This document shows positions 42,547 through 51,511 of a stretch of 64,000 nucleotides of DNA, piece by piece. Source of the stretch: Parvularcula sp039818345 (GTDB lineage: Bacteria; Pseudomonadota; Alphaproteobacteria; Caulobacterales; Parvularculaceae). Below the pieces are notes generated by a model. That model had not been told where the DNA came from, ran no database searches, and was given only the letters and a program-made list of their open reading frames with translations. The position numbers were made by a program, and so were the translations under genes. The first letter of the stretch is position 1; each line of letters begins with the position of its first letter. Location: positions 39,027 to 103,026 of the forward strand of contig JBCBUC010000011.1 in NCBI GenBank assembly GCA_039818345.1. The letters run 5' to 3'.

Positions 42547-43509
42547 TTAGTTGATCTGAAAGACCTTGGTCGGTGCCAGGGTGAGCCCTTCAAGCTTACA
42601 AAGCGCCACGGCACCTTGATCATCTTCAACCAGCACCGTGCAAAGAGCACCGCGCTCCCCAGCCCGCAGCGTTTTCGCCCTTGGCGGGGCGAGAACGATG
42701 CCTTGGCCTGCGCGTAACCGGTTGGCTTCCCCAAGGCTCACTTTCTCTTTGGGGTGATCAGCCATCGCGTCGCTTAAGGGGATCAAGCAATCATCAAACC
42801 GGTCGTGATCCCGCGCGTCGGCCCCAATCCGTTCAGACGCGGCATGCCCGGTGACATCTTCCATGGTGACCGCGTCCCCTTCACCGAAAGGACCGACCCG
42901 GGTGCGACGCAACTGGCTGACATGGGCCACCGTGCCAAGCGCCTCGGCCAGGTCACGTACCAACGCCCGGACATAAGTGCCCTTGCCAACCACAGCCTCA
43001 AAAACCGCGTGATCCTGATCGGGTTGGTCAACGAGATCAAAGCGATCGATCAGCACCTCGCGCTCCTTGAGTTCAGGCGTCTCACCTTCCCGGGCCAGAT
43101 CATAGGCGCGCTCGCCATTGATGAGGATCGCTGAAAAAGCCGGTGGGCGCTGCTTGATCTCGCCAACAAAGGCGGGAAGCGCCGCCTCGATCGCTTCGCG
43201 GGTCGGCCGAGCCTTGCTTTTTTCGACGACCTCGCCTTCGCGATCATCCGTGGAGGTCCGTTCACCCCACCGCGCAGTGAAACGATAGGTCTTCGCGCCG
43301 TCTTGGACAAAGGGGACGGTCTTGGTGGCCTCGCCAAAGGCGATCGGCAAAATACCCGTCGCAAGAGGATCAAGCGTGCCGGCATGGCCAGCTTTCTGCG
43401 CCTCACCGAACCATTTCATCCGCGAAACAGCTTCGGTTGATCCGTAGTCATAGGGCTTGTCGAGGATCAGCCAACCATGCACCCGGCGGCCTTTTTTACG
43501 CCTCGCCAT
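42547..43509 (-). CDS. truB: tRNA pseudouridine(55) synthase
   Basis: 320 residues from ATG 43509 (a GTG one codon earlier is possible). GWLILDKPYDYGSTEAVSRMKW leads to the catalytic region KAGHAGTLDPLATGILPIAFGEATK with the nucleophilic Asp, then YRFTARWGERTSTDDREG and RALVRDLAEALGTVAHVSQLRRTRVGPF. It converts U55 in the T-loop of tRNAs to pseudouridine. It lies downstream of rbfA on the same strand, separated by a hypothetical gene and a terminator. Confidence 0.96.
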   Translation of the reverse strand: MARRKKGRRVHGWLILDKPYDYGSTEAVSRMKWFGEAQKAGHAGTLDPLATGILPIAFGEATKTVPFVQDGAKTYRFTARWGERTSTDDREGEVVEKSKARPTREAIEAALPAFVGEIKQRPPAFSAILINGERAYDLAREGETPELKEREVLIDRFDLVDQPDQDHAVFEAVVGKGTYVRALVRDLAEALGTVAHVSQLRRTRVGPFGEGDAVTMEDVTGHAASERIGADARDHDRFDDCLIPLSDAMADHPKEKVSLGEANRLRAGQGIVLAPPRAKTLRAGERGALCTVLVEDDQGAVALCKLEGLTLAPTKVFQIN

Positions 43510-43524
43510 CACGCCTCCTCAGGC

Positions 43525-43557
43525 AAAAGAAAAGGCCGGGGGTCTACCCACCGGCCT
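43525..43557 (-). terminator. intrinsic terminator upstream of truB
   Basis: On the minus strand AGGCCGGTGG pairs with CCCCCGGCCT around a short loop and is followed by TTTTCTTTT. It would end the transcript of the hypothetical gene at 43595-43978; truB would then need its own promoter or read-through. Confidence 0.75.
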
Positions 43558-43594
43558 GGTTTCGTCAAGAGGAAGTTGCGCCCCCGCGCAGAGC

Positions 43595-43978
43595 TTAGCC
43601 CTGTGTGTCGACATCGTAGCCGTAGCTACGCAGAAGACGCGTCAGGTCATTGGCGCTTTCTTTTTCGTCCATGGCTGTGAGGACAGCGCGGTTGAACATG
43701 GCTGGCATGGTGAACCATGAACCGCCGTCTTTCCACCGCATCACGAGCGCTGGCGCCACGTCAGTTGCGAAACCAACTTCGAAATCTTCACGCTCGAAAC
43801 CTGGGAACAAACGAATCGTCGCTTCGCTCGAAATAGGGGCAACGGCTGTACCCGTGCTCATGGAGCGATCAGGCTCCTCGACGGCCTCGGGTTGGGTTCC
43901 TTCGACGGTTTCCCGGACAACTTCGAAGTCGCGCTGAACGTCTAAGTCCTCGTCTCGATTCTTGCGTTTGAAAAACAT
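43595..43978 (-). CDS. hypothetical acidic protein
   Basis: 127 residues from ATG 43978. A basic start (FFKRKNRDED) is followed by an acidic linker and a folded region, IRLFPGFEREDFEVGFATDVAPALVMRWKDGGSWFTMPAMFNRAVLTAMDEKE. No family recognised. It stands between rbfA and truB with a strong terminator behind it. No signal peptide or membrane segment. Confidence 0.7.
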   Translation of the reverse strand: MFFKRKNRDEDLDVQRDFEVVRETVEGTQPEAVEEPDRSMSTGTAVAPISSEATIRLFPGFEREDFEVGFATDVAPALVMRWKDGGSWFTMPAMFNRAVLTAMDEKESANDLTRLLRSYGYDVDTQG

Positions 43979-44070
43979 CTCCACCCTCCGTCAGACAAAC
44001 GTCGTGCAAACGTTGTTGCGTCTGCCAGCCCAGCAATCAACCCTCTATTAACATTTCGAAGGGGTGGGCG

Positions 44071-44445
44071 CTAGGTATTTCCGCGTAACAACTCAGAGAT
44101 GCGGTCAGCACGATCAAAACTCTCGTCTTTTTCAAACCGGAGCTGGGGAATAAATTTCATCGATAATTTGGGTGCGAGGACTCCACGGATCTTGGGCGCC
44201 AGATCACGCAGAGCCGCCACCGTCTCTTCGACCTCGAGGCCCCCAAGGGTGGTGATAAAGACCGTTGCTTGCTTCAGATCAGGCGAAGCGGTGACTTCGG
44301 TCACGGTGACGTTGCGGCCCGACAAGCGGTCATCATGGACCTCCTCGCGCTGAAACATCTGCGCAAGTTCATGACGGACCAGCTCTCCTGCACGCAATTG
44401 GCGCTGCGATGGTCCTTTTTCCGATCGGTGGGCACGCATACTCAT
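44071..44445 (-). CDS. rbfA: 30S ribosome-binding factor A
   Basis: 124 residues. QRQLRAGELVRHELAQMFQREEVHDDRL and VTVTEVTASPDLKQATVFITTLGG through PQLRFEKDESFDRADRISELL form the KH-type fold of RbfA. It binds 16S rRNA during 30S maturation. Usually infB is directly upstream; here cysH is, so the nusA-infB-rbfA-truB run has been broken. Confidence 0.96.
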   Translation of the reverse strand: MSMRAHRSEKGPSQRQLRAGELVRHELAQMFQREEVHDDRLSGRNVTVTEVTASPDLKQATVFITTLGGLEVEETVAALRDLAPKIRGVLAPKLSMKFIPQLRFEKDESFDRADRISELLRGNT

Positions 44446-44486
44446 GGGGGAGAGCTAAGCGCGCGGAGAAGCGCGCGCAAGACAGC

Positions 44487-45209
44487 CTAGCGCATGTGGA
44501 TCCCACATTCGGTTTTGGCCTGACCACGCCAACGACCAGCGCGGACATCATCGCCCTCCGCCACAGGTTGCGTGCATGGCCAACATCCAATTGACGGATA
44601 GCCTTGGGCGACCAGGGGATGGGGCGGCAGGTCATGCGCCTCGACATAGACTTTGACATCATCCGGGGACCAACTGACCATCGGGTTCACCTTGTAGTGG
44701 GTACCGTTCCACTCAAAACTTGGCAGCAAGGCCCGTCCTTCGCTGTGGAAGGCTTTTCGTCCAGTAATCCATGCACCAAAGCCATCGAGCGCGCCTTTTA
44801 GTGGGCGTACTTTTCTCAAATCACAGCACGCATCGGTGTCCCGGCGCCAAAGATCGCCCTTAGGATCTTCCTCAGCCGCCTCGTCTTGGTTCGGCTTGAT
44901 GTCCCGCACATCGGTCAGCCCCAGTTGCGCGGAAAGCTTTTTCCGATAGCTGATCGTCTGTGCAAAGTGCTTTTGTGTCTCAAGAAAGATCACTGGCGTC
45001 TCTGGATTGACGCGACTGACGAGGTGCAAAAGCACAGACGATTCAGCGCCGAATGAGCTCACCAACGCTATCTCATCACGAAAGACGTGATTGATCGCAT
45101 GCTCAAGGATCTCCTCGGCTGGCGCGCCAATGAATTGCCGAGCGAGCTCCGTGGCGCGTGCTTCGGGATCGATGTCGCTTTTGGGCAAAGGAATCACTTG
45201 AGCCGTCAT
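44487..45209 (-). CDS. cysH: adenylylsulfate/phosphoadenylylsulfate reductase, iron-sulfur type
   Basis: 240 residues. The substrate-binding region SSFGAESSVLLHLVSRVNPETPVIFLET is at the N-terminus. The catalytic Cys is in the C-terminal ECGIHMR, and a Cys-Cys pair (ACCDLRKV) plus CWPC provide four ligands for a 4Fe-4S cluster. That pattern marks the APS-reducing branch rather than the cluster-free E. coli PAPS reductase. It makes sulfite for CysI. It ends the cysG-DUF2849-cysI-DUF934-cysH operon. Confidence 0.94.
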   Translation of the reverse strand: MTAQVIPLPKSDIDPEARATELARQFIGAPAEEILEHAINHVFRDEIALVSSFGAESSVLLHLVSRVNPETPVIFLETQKHFAQTISYRKKLSAQLGLTDVRDIKPNQDEAAEEDPKGDLWRRDTDACCDLRKVRPLKGALDGFGAWITGRKAFHSEGRALLPSFEWNGTHYKVNPMVSWSPDDVKVYVEAHDLPPHPLVAQGYPSIGCWPCTQPVAEGDDVRAGRWRGQAKTECGIHMR

Positions 45210-45604
45210 GGTGTGTTACTCCTCAAGCGATGCGCAGGCGCACCGTCTTCAGCGGGCTGGTAGGCATAACGAAACGCATCCAGAGCAAAGCGGAAATCTT
45301 CGAGCCGTTTTTCGTTGATGCCTTCGACCGTATCGATCCCCACCCGGCGCGCGAACGCTGCCTGATCAGGAAGAAGGTCACCGCTGGCGCGGATCTCTCC
45401 TTGAAAACCATACCGTGTACGTAGCACACGTGCTTGGCTAAAAGCGCGGCCGTCTCTGAACTTAGGGAAGGCGAGGCGTACGACCCGTACACCGTCCAGC
45501 GCTGGCGCAGCCGTCATCAAATCTTGATCGTGCGCCACATCAAGTACATCATCCGTTGGCGCATCAATCAAGGTTCCATCGCTTAGTTTAAGCAGCTTGG
45601 TCAT
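45206..45604 (-). CDS. DUF934 domain protein of the sulfite-reduction operon
   Basis: 132 residues from ATG 45604. VRVVRLAFPKFRDGRAFSQARVLRTRYGFQGEIRASGDLLPDQ is the DUF934 signature. Genes of this family sit with cysI and cysH in many Alpha- and Betaproteobacteria and may help sulfite reductase, but no activity is established to my knowledge. Its ends overlap cysI (17 bases) and cysH (four bases). Confidence 0.92.
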   Translation of the reverse strand: MTKLLKLSDGTLIDAPTDDVLDVAHDQDLMTAAPALDGVRVVRLAFPKFRDGRAFSQARVLRTRYGFQGEIRASGDLLPDQAAFARRVGIDTVEGINEKRLEDFRFALDAFRYAYQPAEDGAPAHRLRSNTP

Positions 45605-47261
45605 AAAGCGCCTCCTTGAAAGGTTCCGCGCCAAGGCGGCGATAGGTGTCGATGAACCGCTCATCTGGATCCGAGCGAAGGATCAAATACTGATCCACCA
45701 CCCGCTCAACCGCGTTCACCACGTCGTCAGTGGAAAGGCCCCGGCCGACAATTTCGCCGATCGCAGCATCCTCATCGGCGCTGCCGCCAAGGGTGAGCTG
45801 ATAGAACTCCTCGCCTTTCTTATCGACGCCAAGAATACCGATATGGCCCACATGGTGATGGCCACAGGCATTGATGCAGCCGGAGATCTTGATCTTCAGC
45901 TCACCGATTTGTGCCTGACGCGCCGGATCAGCAAACCGCCTCTGAATGCGATTGGCGACGGGGATCGACCGGGTGTTGGCGAGGTTGCAATAATCAAGGC
46001 CAGGGCAGGCAATGATATCGGAGATCAAGCCAGCATTGGCCGAACCAATTCCCGCAGCATCGAGGTCTTGCCACACCGTATAAAGATCATCGAGCTTAAG
46101 ATGCGGCAGTACCATGTTTTGTTCATGGGTCGTCCGAACATCCGAGAAACCATACTGATCAGCGATCGCAGCCAACGCGTCCATTTGATCAGAGGAGATA
46201 TCACCCGGCGGTGCATCATTGGGCTTTAGCGAGATGGTCGCGGATGCATAGCCAGGTACTTTATGCGGGTGAAGATTAAAACGGGCCCATGCCGCAAAGC
46301 GTGGGTCATTCGCCTTGGCCTTCTCAAACACTTCGCTTTCTAAAGGAAGCCGGTCAAACGCCGGGGGCGCAAAGTAGTGGGCAATCCGCGCGCGCTCGGC
46401 CTCGGGGAGGTCAAGACTGCCCGCAGGCCCCATGGTGCGAAACGCGTCAAACTCGCGTTCCACCGCCGCACGGAAATCCTCGACCCCCATCTCATTGACG
46501 AGGATCTTAATGCGCGCCTTATAGATATTGTCCCGCCGTCCGTGGACGTTGTAGACCCGCAAAATCGCCTCGAGATAGGAAAGAAGCTCGGCATACGGTA
46601 GGAACTCGCGAATCTCTTCAGCAATATAAGGCGATCGGCCCTGCCCGCCGCCGACCAGCACCTGAAAGCCAGGGTCACCCGCCGCGTTACGTACCATCTG
46701 AAGACCGATGTCATGGACCGCGATGGCAGCGCGATCTTCTTTCGTGGCACTGACCGCAATTTTGAACTTGCGGGGCAGGAAAGAGAATTCAGGATGAAAG
46801 GTCGACCACTGACGAATAATCTCACACGTAATACGCGGATCTTCGACCTCGCCCGCGGCTGCGCCCGCAAAAGGATCCGTCGTCGTGTTGCGGATGCAAT
46901 TGCCTGATGTCTGAATGGCATGCATCTCGGCATCGGCCAAGCGATCAAGAATATCGGGTGTATCAATCAGCTTAGGCCAATTGAACTGCATGTTCTGCCG
47001 TGTGCTGACATGGCCATAGTCCTTGTCATAATCCCGCGCGATCGACGCGAGCACCCGCAACTGATCCGACGACAGCGTTCCATAGGGGATCGCTACGCGG
47101 AGCATATAGGCGTGAAGCTGCAGGTAGAGACCGTTCATCAACCGCATCGGCTTGAACTCGTCCTCGGTGACGTCGCCCGCAATACGGCGATCCACCTGGC
47201 GACGGAACTCCGCCACCCGGTCTTTCACCATGGCCCTATCGATATCGTCATACTGATACAT
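45588..47261 (-). CDS. cysI: sulfite reductase hemoprotein (nitrite/sulfite reductase family)
   Basis: 557 residues. Two ferredoxin-like halves and sirohaem half-domains are visible: YGHVSTRQNMQFNWPKL, GNCIRNTTTDPFAG, then TTHEQNMVLPHL. The 4Fe-4S/sirohaem Cys are in CPGLDYCNLANTRSIPVA and KISGCINACGHHHVGHIGILG. It reduces sulfite to sulfide; neighbouring cysH and cysG support sulfite rather than nitrite. No separate flavoprotein gene (cysJ) is present here. Confidence 0.94.
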   Translation of the reverse strand: MYQYDDIDRAMVKDRVAEFRRQVDRRIAGDVTEDEFKPMRLMNGLYLQLHAYMLRVAIPYGTLSSDQLRVLASIARDYDKDYGHVSTRQNMQFNWPKLIDTPDILDRLADAEMHAIQTSGNCIRNTTTDPFAGAAAGEVEDPRITCEIIRQWSTFHPEFSFLPRKFKIAVSATKEDRAAIAVHDIGLQMVRNAAGDPGFQVLVGGGQGRSPYIAEEIREFLPYAELLSYLEAILRVYNVHGRRDNIYKARIKILVNEMGVEDFRAAVEREFDAFRTMGPAGSLDLPEAERARIAHYFAPPAFDRLPLESEVFEKAKANDPRFAAWARFNLHPHKVPGYASATISLKPNDAPPGDISSDQMDALAAIADQYGFSDVRTTHEQNMVLPHLKLDDLYTVWQDLDAAGIGSANAGLISDIIACPGLDYCNLANTRSIPVANRIQRRFADPARQAQIGELKIKISGCINACGHHHVGHIGILGVDKKGEEFYQLTLGGSADEDAAIGEIVGRGLSTDDVVNAVERVVDQYLILRSDPDERFIDTYRRLGAEPFKEALYDQAA

Positions 47262-47608
47262 CAGTGCACATCCCTTAGCGCCTGACGGCCGAACTGCGGA
47301 TGGATCGTCGGCCCAGCGTCTCTAATTTCTTCCCGAAGGCGACCACGGCCCGATGGCACATGATCAGCCTCGATATCCATCAGATAAGGACCAACGGCAC
47401 GCGCCTCATCGGCAGTCGCCTTTTGTAACGCCTCTAACGCCGCATCGCCTTCGAGTATCGCCGCTGTCACCAATTCCTCAGTCCATGAACCATCAGTCTG
47501 CCAATAGATCACTTCGCCTGAGAAAAGGTCATTAGCCGTGATCACTTTGCGACCGCTGTTCTTGCCTTTTTTAACGCCGCCAGCGGCAATTTTCACCGGG
47601 GTGCTCAT
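47261..47608 (-). CDS. DUF2849 domain protein
   Basis: 115 residues. KVITANDLFSGEVIYWQTDGSWTEELVTAAIL and GPYLMDIEADHVPSGRGRLREEIRDAGPTIHPQFGRQ are typical of DUF2849, a small family found with sulfite reductase genes in Alphaproteobacteria. Its stop overlaps the cysI start (TGATG) and its start overlaps cysG. Function unknown; an accessory role in sulfite reduction is inferred from context. Confidence 0.92.
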   Translation of the reverse strand: MSTPVKIAAGGVKKGKNSGRKVITANDLFSGEVIYWQTDGSWTEELVTAAILEGDAALEALQKATADEARAVGPYLMDIEADHVPSGRGRLREEIRDAGPTIHPQFGRQALRDVH

Positions 47609-48993
47609 GCGGCCTCCTCCGCCTGAAGAAGGGCATCAAGCTCGTCACCGCGCGCCTTGGCCGCGACATCGCCAATGATAAGAAGCGCTGGCGCAGCAAT
47701 CTGGGCCGCGGCCTCACCCAGGCGGCCAAGCTCTCCGCGCACGATCCGTTCGTGGGGGAGCGTGCCGTTGGCCACCACCGCGATTGGTGTTGCAGGGGCA
47801 AGGCCGCCCTCGATCAAGGACTGACCAACGTCGCCGGCGCGCCGCACGCCCATAAAGACGACGATCGTGCCGCCAAGCTGCGCGAGGGCTTTCCAATCGA
47901 TGTCAGGGGCACCGCCGCCACCTGCCTCTGCCGTAACAAACGTCACCGCCTGGCTGAGGCCACGATGGGTCAGCGGCACGTCGGCCGAGGCAGCACATCC
48001 AAGAGCCGACGAAATGCCTGGCACCACGGTCGCCGTCACGCCTTCAGCTTTCAGCGCATCAAGCTCCTCGCCGCCGCGTCCAAAAATGAAAGGATCGCCG
48101 CCTTTCAACCGAACGACGCGCTTTCCTTCTTTCGCAAGGTCGGCCATCAGCGCGCCGATCTGCGGCTGCGGCAGAGCATGCTCTGCCCGCTTCTTGCCCA
48201 CATAAATCCGCTCAGCGTCCCGGCGGCAAAGCGCCAACACGCCATCCGAGACGAGATTGTCATAAAGAATGACGTCGGCCTCTTGGCAGACACGAAGGGC
48301 CTTCAAGGTCAAAAGCTCCGGATCGCCTGGGCCCGCGCCGACAATATGCACGTGGCCGGGCTGATCGGGTGCCTTAAGCGCTTGTTGGAAATAGTGTTCC
48401 GCCGCCCCGTTATCGCCGCTCAAAATCGCCTCTGCGGCGGGGCCATCAAAAAAGCGCTCCCAAAAGCCTCGCCGGCTGGTCGGCTCAATCGTTTCGCTAA
48501 CGATCCCGCGGCGGTCTTTGGCAAAGCCGATGACATCACCCAGCCGCTGGGGCAGCATCGCCTCGAGCTTTTCACGCAGCCGTCGGCCATAAACGGGCGC
48601 CTTGCCGCCGGTGGAGATGCCGACGACCAGATCACCCCGCGCCACGATCGACGGGATCACGACGTCACAAAGGTGCGGCATGTCGACGGCGTTCACCGGA
48701 ACGCCGTAGGCGCGACCAAGCCTGGCGACGCGCTCGTCCTCCGCCTCATCACCCGTCGCAGCGACGATCAATTTTGGGTGATCGGAGAACGCGTCATCGT
48801 CTAAACGTCCAGGCCTGAGAATGACCTGATCACCCAGCTCTTGGGCCAGCGCGCCATCCGATGACGCGTTAAACGCGACGATCCGCGCGCCTGCGGGCAG
48901 CAGAAGCCTTGCCTTGCGCAGTGCTAATTCACCACCACCGCTCAACAGAACAGTGGCACGATTGATATCCATAAACGCTGGAAAATAGCGCAT
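47605..48993 (-). CDS. cysG: sirohaem synthase (trifunctional)
   Basis: 462 residues from ATG 48993; a longer frame extends upstream but would cross the promoter. The N-terminal dehydrogenase/ferrochelatase part has LLSGGGELALRKARLLL and the NAD-binding VVGISTGGKAPVYGRRLREKLE. The C-terminal SAM-dependent methyltransferase has VGAGPGDPELLTLKALR, YVGKK and RLKGGDPFIFGRGGEE. It turns uroporphyrinogen III into sirohaem, the prosthetic group of CysI. Confidence 0.95.
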   Translation of the reverse strand: MRYFPAFMDINRATVLLSGGGELALRKARLLLPAGARIVAFNASSDGALAQELGDQVILRPGRLDDDAFSDHPKLIVAATGDEAEDERVARLGRAYGVPVNAVDMPHLCDVVIPSIVARGDLVVGISTGGKAPVYGRRLREKLEAMLPQRLGDVIGFAKDRRGIVSETIEPTSRRGFWERFFDGPAAEAILSGDNGAAEHYFQQALKAPDQPGHVHIVGAGPGDPELLTLKALRVCQEADVILYDNLVSDGVLALCRRDAERIYVGKKRAEHALPQPQIGALMADLAKEGKRVVRLKGGDPFIFGRGGEELDALKAEGVTATVVPGISSALGCAASADVPLTHRGLSQAVTFVTAEAGGGGAPDIDWKALAQLGGTIVVFMGVRRAGDVGQSLIEGGLAPATPIAVVANGTLPHERIVRGELGRLGEAAAQIAAPALLIIGDVAAKARGDELDALLQAEEAA

Positions 48994-49112
48994 CGTAAGA
49001 AAACCTATTCCGGTGGGACCGAGACCACCTATGTGGAGTGACCAATTGGGTTCGACAAACGAATGTTCGCAAGACTCGCCATTAGGTTTCCTGATAGATA
49101 AGGCCGCAGACC

Positions 49113-50015
49113 ATGCGTAAATTGCCCCCACTGAATGCTCTTCGCGCCTTCGAGGCGGCCGGACGGCATTTATCATTTAGCAGAGCTGCAGACGAGCTGG
49201 CTGTGACACCCGGCGCGATTAGCCAGCAAATGCGTATCTTAGAAGACTGGCTCGGTGCCCCGCTCTTCCGGCGAGACCCCAAGGGCTTGTCGCTGACAGA
49301 AGCGGGGCACGCCGCGCTTCCGCATATGCGCGAGGGTTTTGATCGTCTCGCGGCGGGCGTTCGCCTGATGAAAGCGACCGACGGCCCCTCCCGCGTCACA
49401 GTGTCCGTGGCGCCGTCCTTCGCCTCCAAATGGCTGGTGCCGCGTCTCGACCGTTTTCAGGAAAAGCATCCCCAGCTCGATGTCTATGTGCATGCTGACA
49501 TGAACCTGGTTGATTTTGCTGATGATGATGTCGACGTCGCCATTCGGTTCGGACCGGGCGGTTATGAGGGCCTCATTTCCGAACGTTTGATGAGCGAGAC
49601 GATCGTTCCAGTGTGCGCGCCTGGCCTGATCAATGGCGAGCCACCGCTCAAAGAGCCCATGGACCTCAAACAACAAACCTTGATCCATGACGACAGCAAT
49701 CGCGATGGCGTCGCCACCTGGGCGATGTGGCTGCGAGCCGCCGGAGTGGATTGCGACGGTGATCGCGGGCCTCGCTTCAACCAGTCATCGCTGGTGATCG
49801 AGGCCGCCGTGGCAGGGAAAGGCGTTGCGCTCGCTCGCTATGCCCTTGCCGTGGCCGATCTCGAAGCAGCGCGGTTGGTGATCCCGTTCAACTACGAGAC
49901 CCCCACCGACTTTGCCTATTGGGTTGTCTACCCGGAGGCCAAAGCCTCACTGCCCGAAGTCGCCAGTTTTATTGCGTGGCTGAAGGATGAGGCTTCGGAG
50001 GCTGAGCCGAAGTGA
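49113..50015 (+). CDS. LysR-family regulator, GcvA-like
   Basis: 300 residues. The N-terminal helix-turn-helix is LNALRAFEAAGRHLSFSRAADELAVTPGAISQQMRILEDWLGAPLFRR; a LysR substrate-binding domain follows, including VTVSVAPSFASKWLVPRL. It most resembles the GcvA group. It is divergent from the cysG operon with a 119-base gap, so it may regulate sulfur genes; a CysB-type identity is not supported. Its 3' end overlaps the convergent DUF962 gene by 47 bases. Confidence 0.92.
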   Translation: MRKLPPLNALRAFEAAGRHLSFSRAADELAVTPGAISQQMRILEDWLGAPLFRRDPKGLSLTEAGHAALPHMREGFDRLAAGVRLMKATDGPSRVTVSVAPSFASKWLVPRLDRFQEKHPQLDVYVHADMNLVDFADDDVDVAIRFGPGGYEGLISERLMSETIVPVCAPGLINGEPPLKEPMDLKQQTLIHDDSNRDGVATWAMWLRAAGVDCDGDRGPRFNQSSLVIEAAVAGKGVALARYALAVADLEAARLVIPFNYETPTDFAYWVVYPEAKASLPEVASFIAWLKDEASEAEPK

Positions 50016-50331
50016 TGCCAGCCTTTTCGAGCTCGGGCTCGAGTTTGCCGGCCACCGCCAAACCAAACATCCGGTAGTCGCTGATGAGCGACCACAAAGG
50101 GTGGGTGAACGTCGCCGGTTTGTTGCGCTCAACAAAGGCGTGGCTCGCCCAGGCAAAACCATAGCCGGCCAAGGGCATCAAAAGGAGAAGCAGCGCCTCT
50201 CCAGCAATCAGCGCCCAGGCAGCAATCGCCAAGGTCAGCGCCGTTCCGGCATAATGAAGCTGCCGCGTGCCTGGCTTGGCGTGCTCCTGCAGGTAATAGG
50301 GCCAAAAGGACCGATAAGTGTCGTGGCGCAT
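49969..50331 (-). CDS. DUF962 (Mpo1-like) membrane protein
   Basis: 120 residues. YYLQEHAKPGTRQLHYAGTALTLAIAAWALI and YGFAWASHAFVERNKPATFTHPLWSLISDYRMF carry the conserved HxxP-like and NxPATF features of DUF962/Mpo1 proteins. The yeast Mpo1 member is an iron-dependent dioxygenase of 2-hydroxy fatty acids; whether this one is, is not known. Two membrane segments. Confidence 0.88.
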   Translation of the reverse strand: MRHDTYRSFWPYYLQEHAKPGTRQLHYAGTALTLAIAAWALIAGEALLLLLMPLAGYGFAWASHAFVERNKPATFTHPLWSLISDYRMFGLAVAGKLEPELEKAGITSAQPPKPHPSATQ

Positions 50332-50335
50332 AGGT

Positions 50336-51445
50336 CTACTCCTGCGGCGTTAGCTTAAGGAGGCGACCTTCGCCCGCGTCACCGCCATCTTCAAACAACC
50401 AAACATTCCCGTTCGGTCCCTGTTCAACCTCGCGGATACGCGCATCCATGGCAAACCGCTCCACCTCACAAATGGGGCCATCCTCACCTTCACAGTCAAA
50501 GGCGACGCGCACGAGCGCTTCTGACGAGAGCCCGCCGATCAACGCTGAGCCGGTCCAGCCAGGAAAGACATCGCTTTGGTAGATCATCAAGCTCGATGGG
50601 CTGATCGCTGGCACCCAATATTCGTCCGGCGCGCGAAACTCTGGACGGGTGTCGTGGTCAGGAATCTCCCGGCCAGAATAGTGATCACCGTTTGACACGA
50701 TGGGATAGCCGTAATTCTCGCCGCGCTCGATCCGTTGGAACTCATCGCCGTGGAGCGGCCCCATCTCGATTTCCCAGAGTGTACCTTCCCCATCAAACGC
50801 AAGGCCCAGCGGGTTGCGCATACCGAGGGTCCAGACCTCTGCCATCACGCCGCCTTGGTCAAAGAAAGGGTTGTCCTCCGGGATCGATCCGTCGGGGTTC
50901 AGACGGAGGATCTTCCCAAGGTTCATCCGATCCGATTGGGCCGGGTTGAACTTTTGCCGGTCGCCAGAGCTGACAAAGAGGTGCTGCCCGTCGGGGGAAA
51001 AAGCGAGGCGGTGACCAAAATGGCCGCGGCCCGTGGTTTTCGGCTCTTGGCGCCAGATCACCTCAACATCGGAAAGCGAGCCTGCCGCTGCATCGAGCGT
51101 TGCCATGGCCACGGCTGCGCCGCGACGACCACGGCGGCCTTCCTCGACATACGAAAGATAAATCGTGCCGGTTTCGGCAAAATCGGGCGCGATGATCACA
51201 TCACCGAGCCCGCCCTGACCGCCGAAATCGACCTCAGGCACGCCTGTCACATTGGCTGCGACCTCACCATCTTGGGTGACAATCAGCAGGCTGCCCGCCT
51301 TTTCCGTCACCAGGAGGCGACCATCGGGCATGAAGGTCATCGCCCAAGGGTGATCCAGATCGGCAATGATTTCGGTCTCGAAAGATTTGTCGGCAGCAGC
51401 CGGCTGCAGCATCAAGGCAGTCGATAAAAGAAGGCTGGTGATCAC
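50336..51445 (-). CDS. PQQ-dependent sugar dehydrogenase-like protein (YliI/Gdh-B family)
   Basis: 369 residues from GTG 51445, preferred because it yields the signal peptide VITSLLLSTALMLQPAAA. The beta-propeller motifs include LDHPWAMTFMPDGRLLVTEKAG, GQGGLGDVIIAPDF, GRGHFGHRLAFSPDG and MRNPLGLAFDGEGTLWEIEMGPLHGDEF. Probably periplasmic, oxidising aldoses if PQQ is supplied. No PQQ synthesis genes are seen. Confidence 0.9.
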   Translation of the reverse strand: MITSLLLSTALMLQPAAADKSFETEIIADLDHPWAMTFMPDGRLLVTEKAGSLLIVTQDGEVAANVTGVPEVDFGGQGGLGDVIIAPDFAETGTIYLSYVEEGRRGRRGAAVAMATLDAAAGSLSDVEVIWRQEPKTTGRGHFGHRLAFSPDGQHLFVSSGDRQKFNPAQSDRMNLGKILRLNPDGSIPEDNPFFDQGGVMAEVWTLGMRNPLGLAFDGEGTLWEIEMGPLHGDEFQRIERGENYGYPIVSNGDHYSGREIPDHDTRPEFRAPDEYWVPAISPSSLMIYQSDVFPGWTGSALIGGLSSEALVRVAFDCEGEDGPICEVERFAMDARIREVEQGPNGNVWLFEDGGDAGEGRLLKLTPQE

Positions 51446-51511
51446 GAGCGGGTCTCCCTGGGGTCCGTTTTGGATCACATAACGCCAAATCACCCCCGGG
51501 CGAAGAGGGGT

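Noticed and set aside
44446..44486. Terminator between cysH and rbfA
   Set aside because: GCGCGC repeats could pair, but GCGCGC is self-complementary and no T-run follows on the minus strand.
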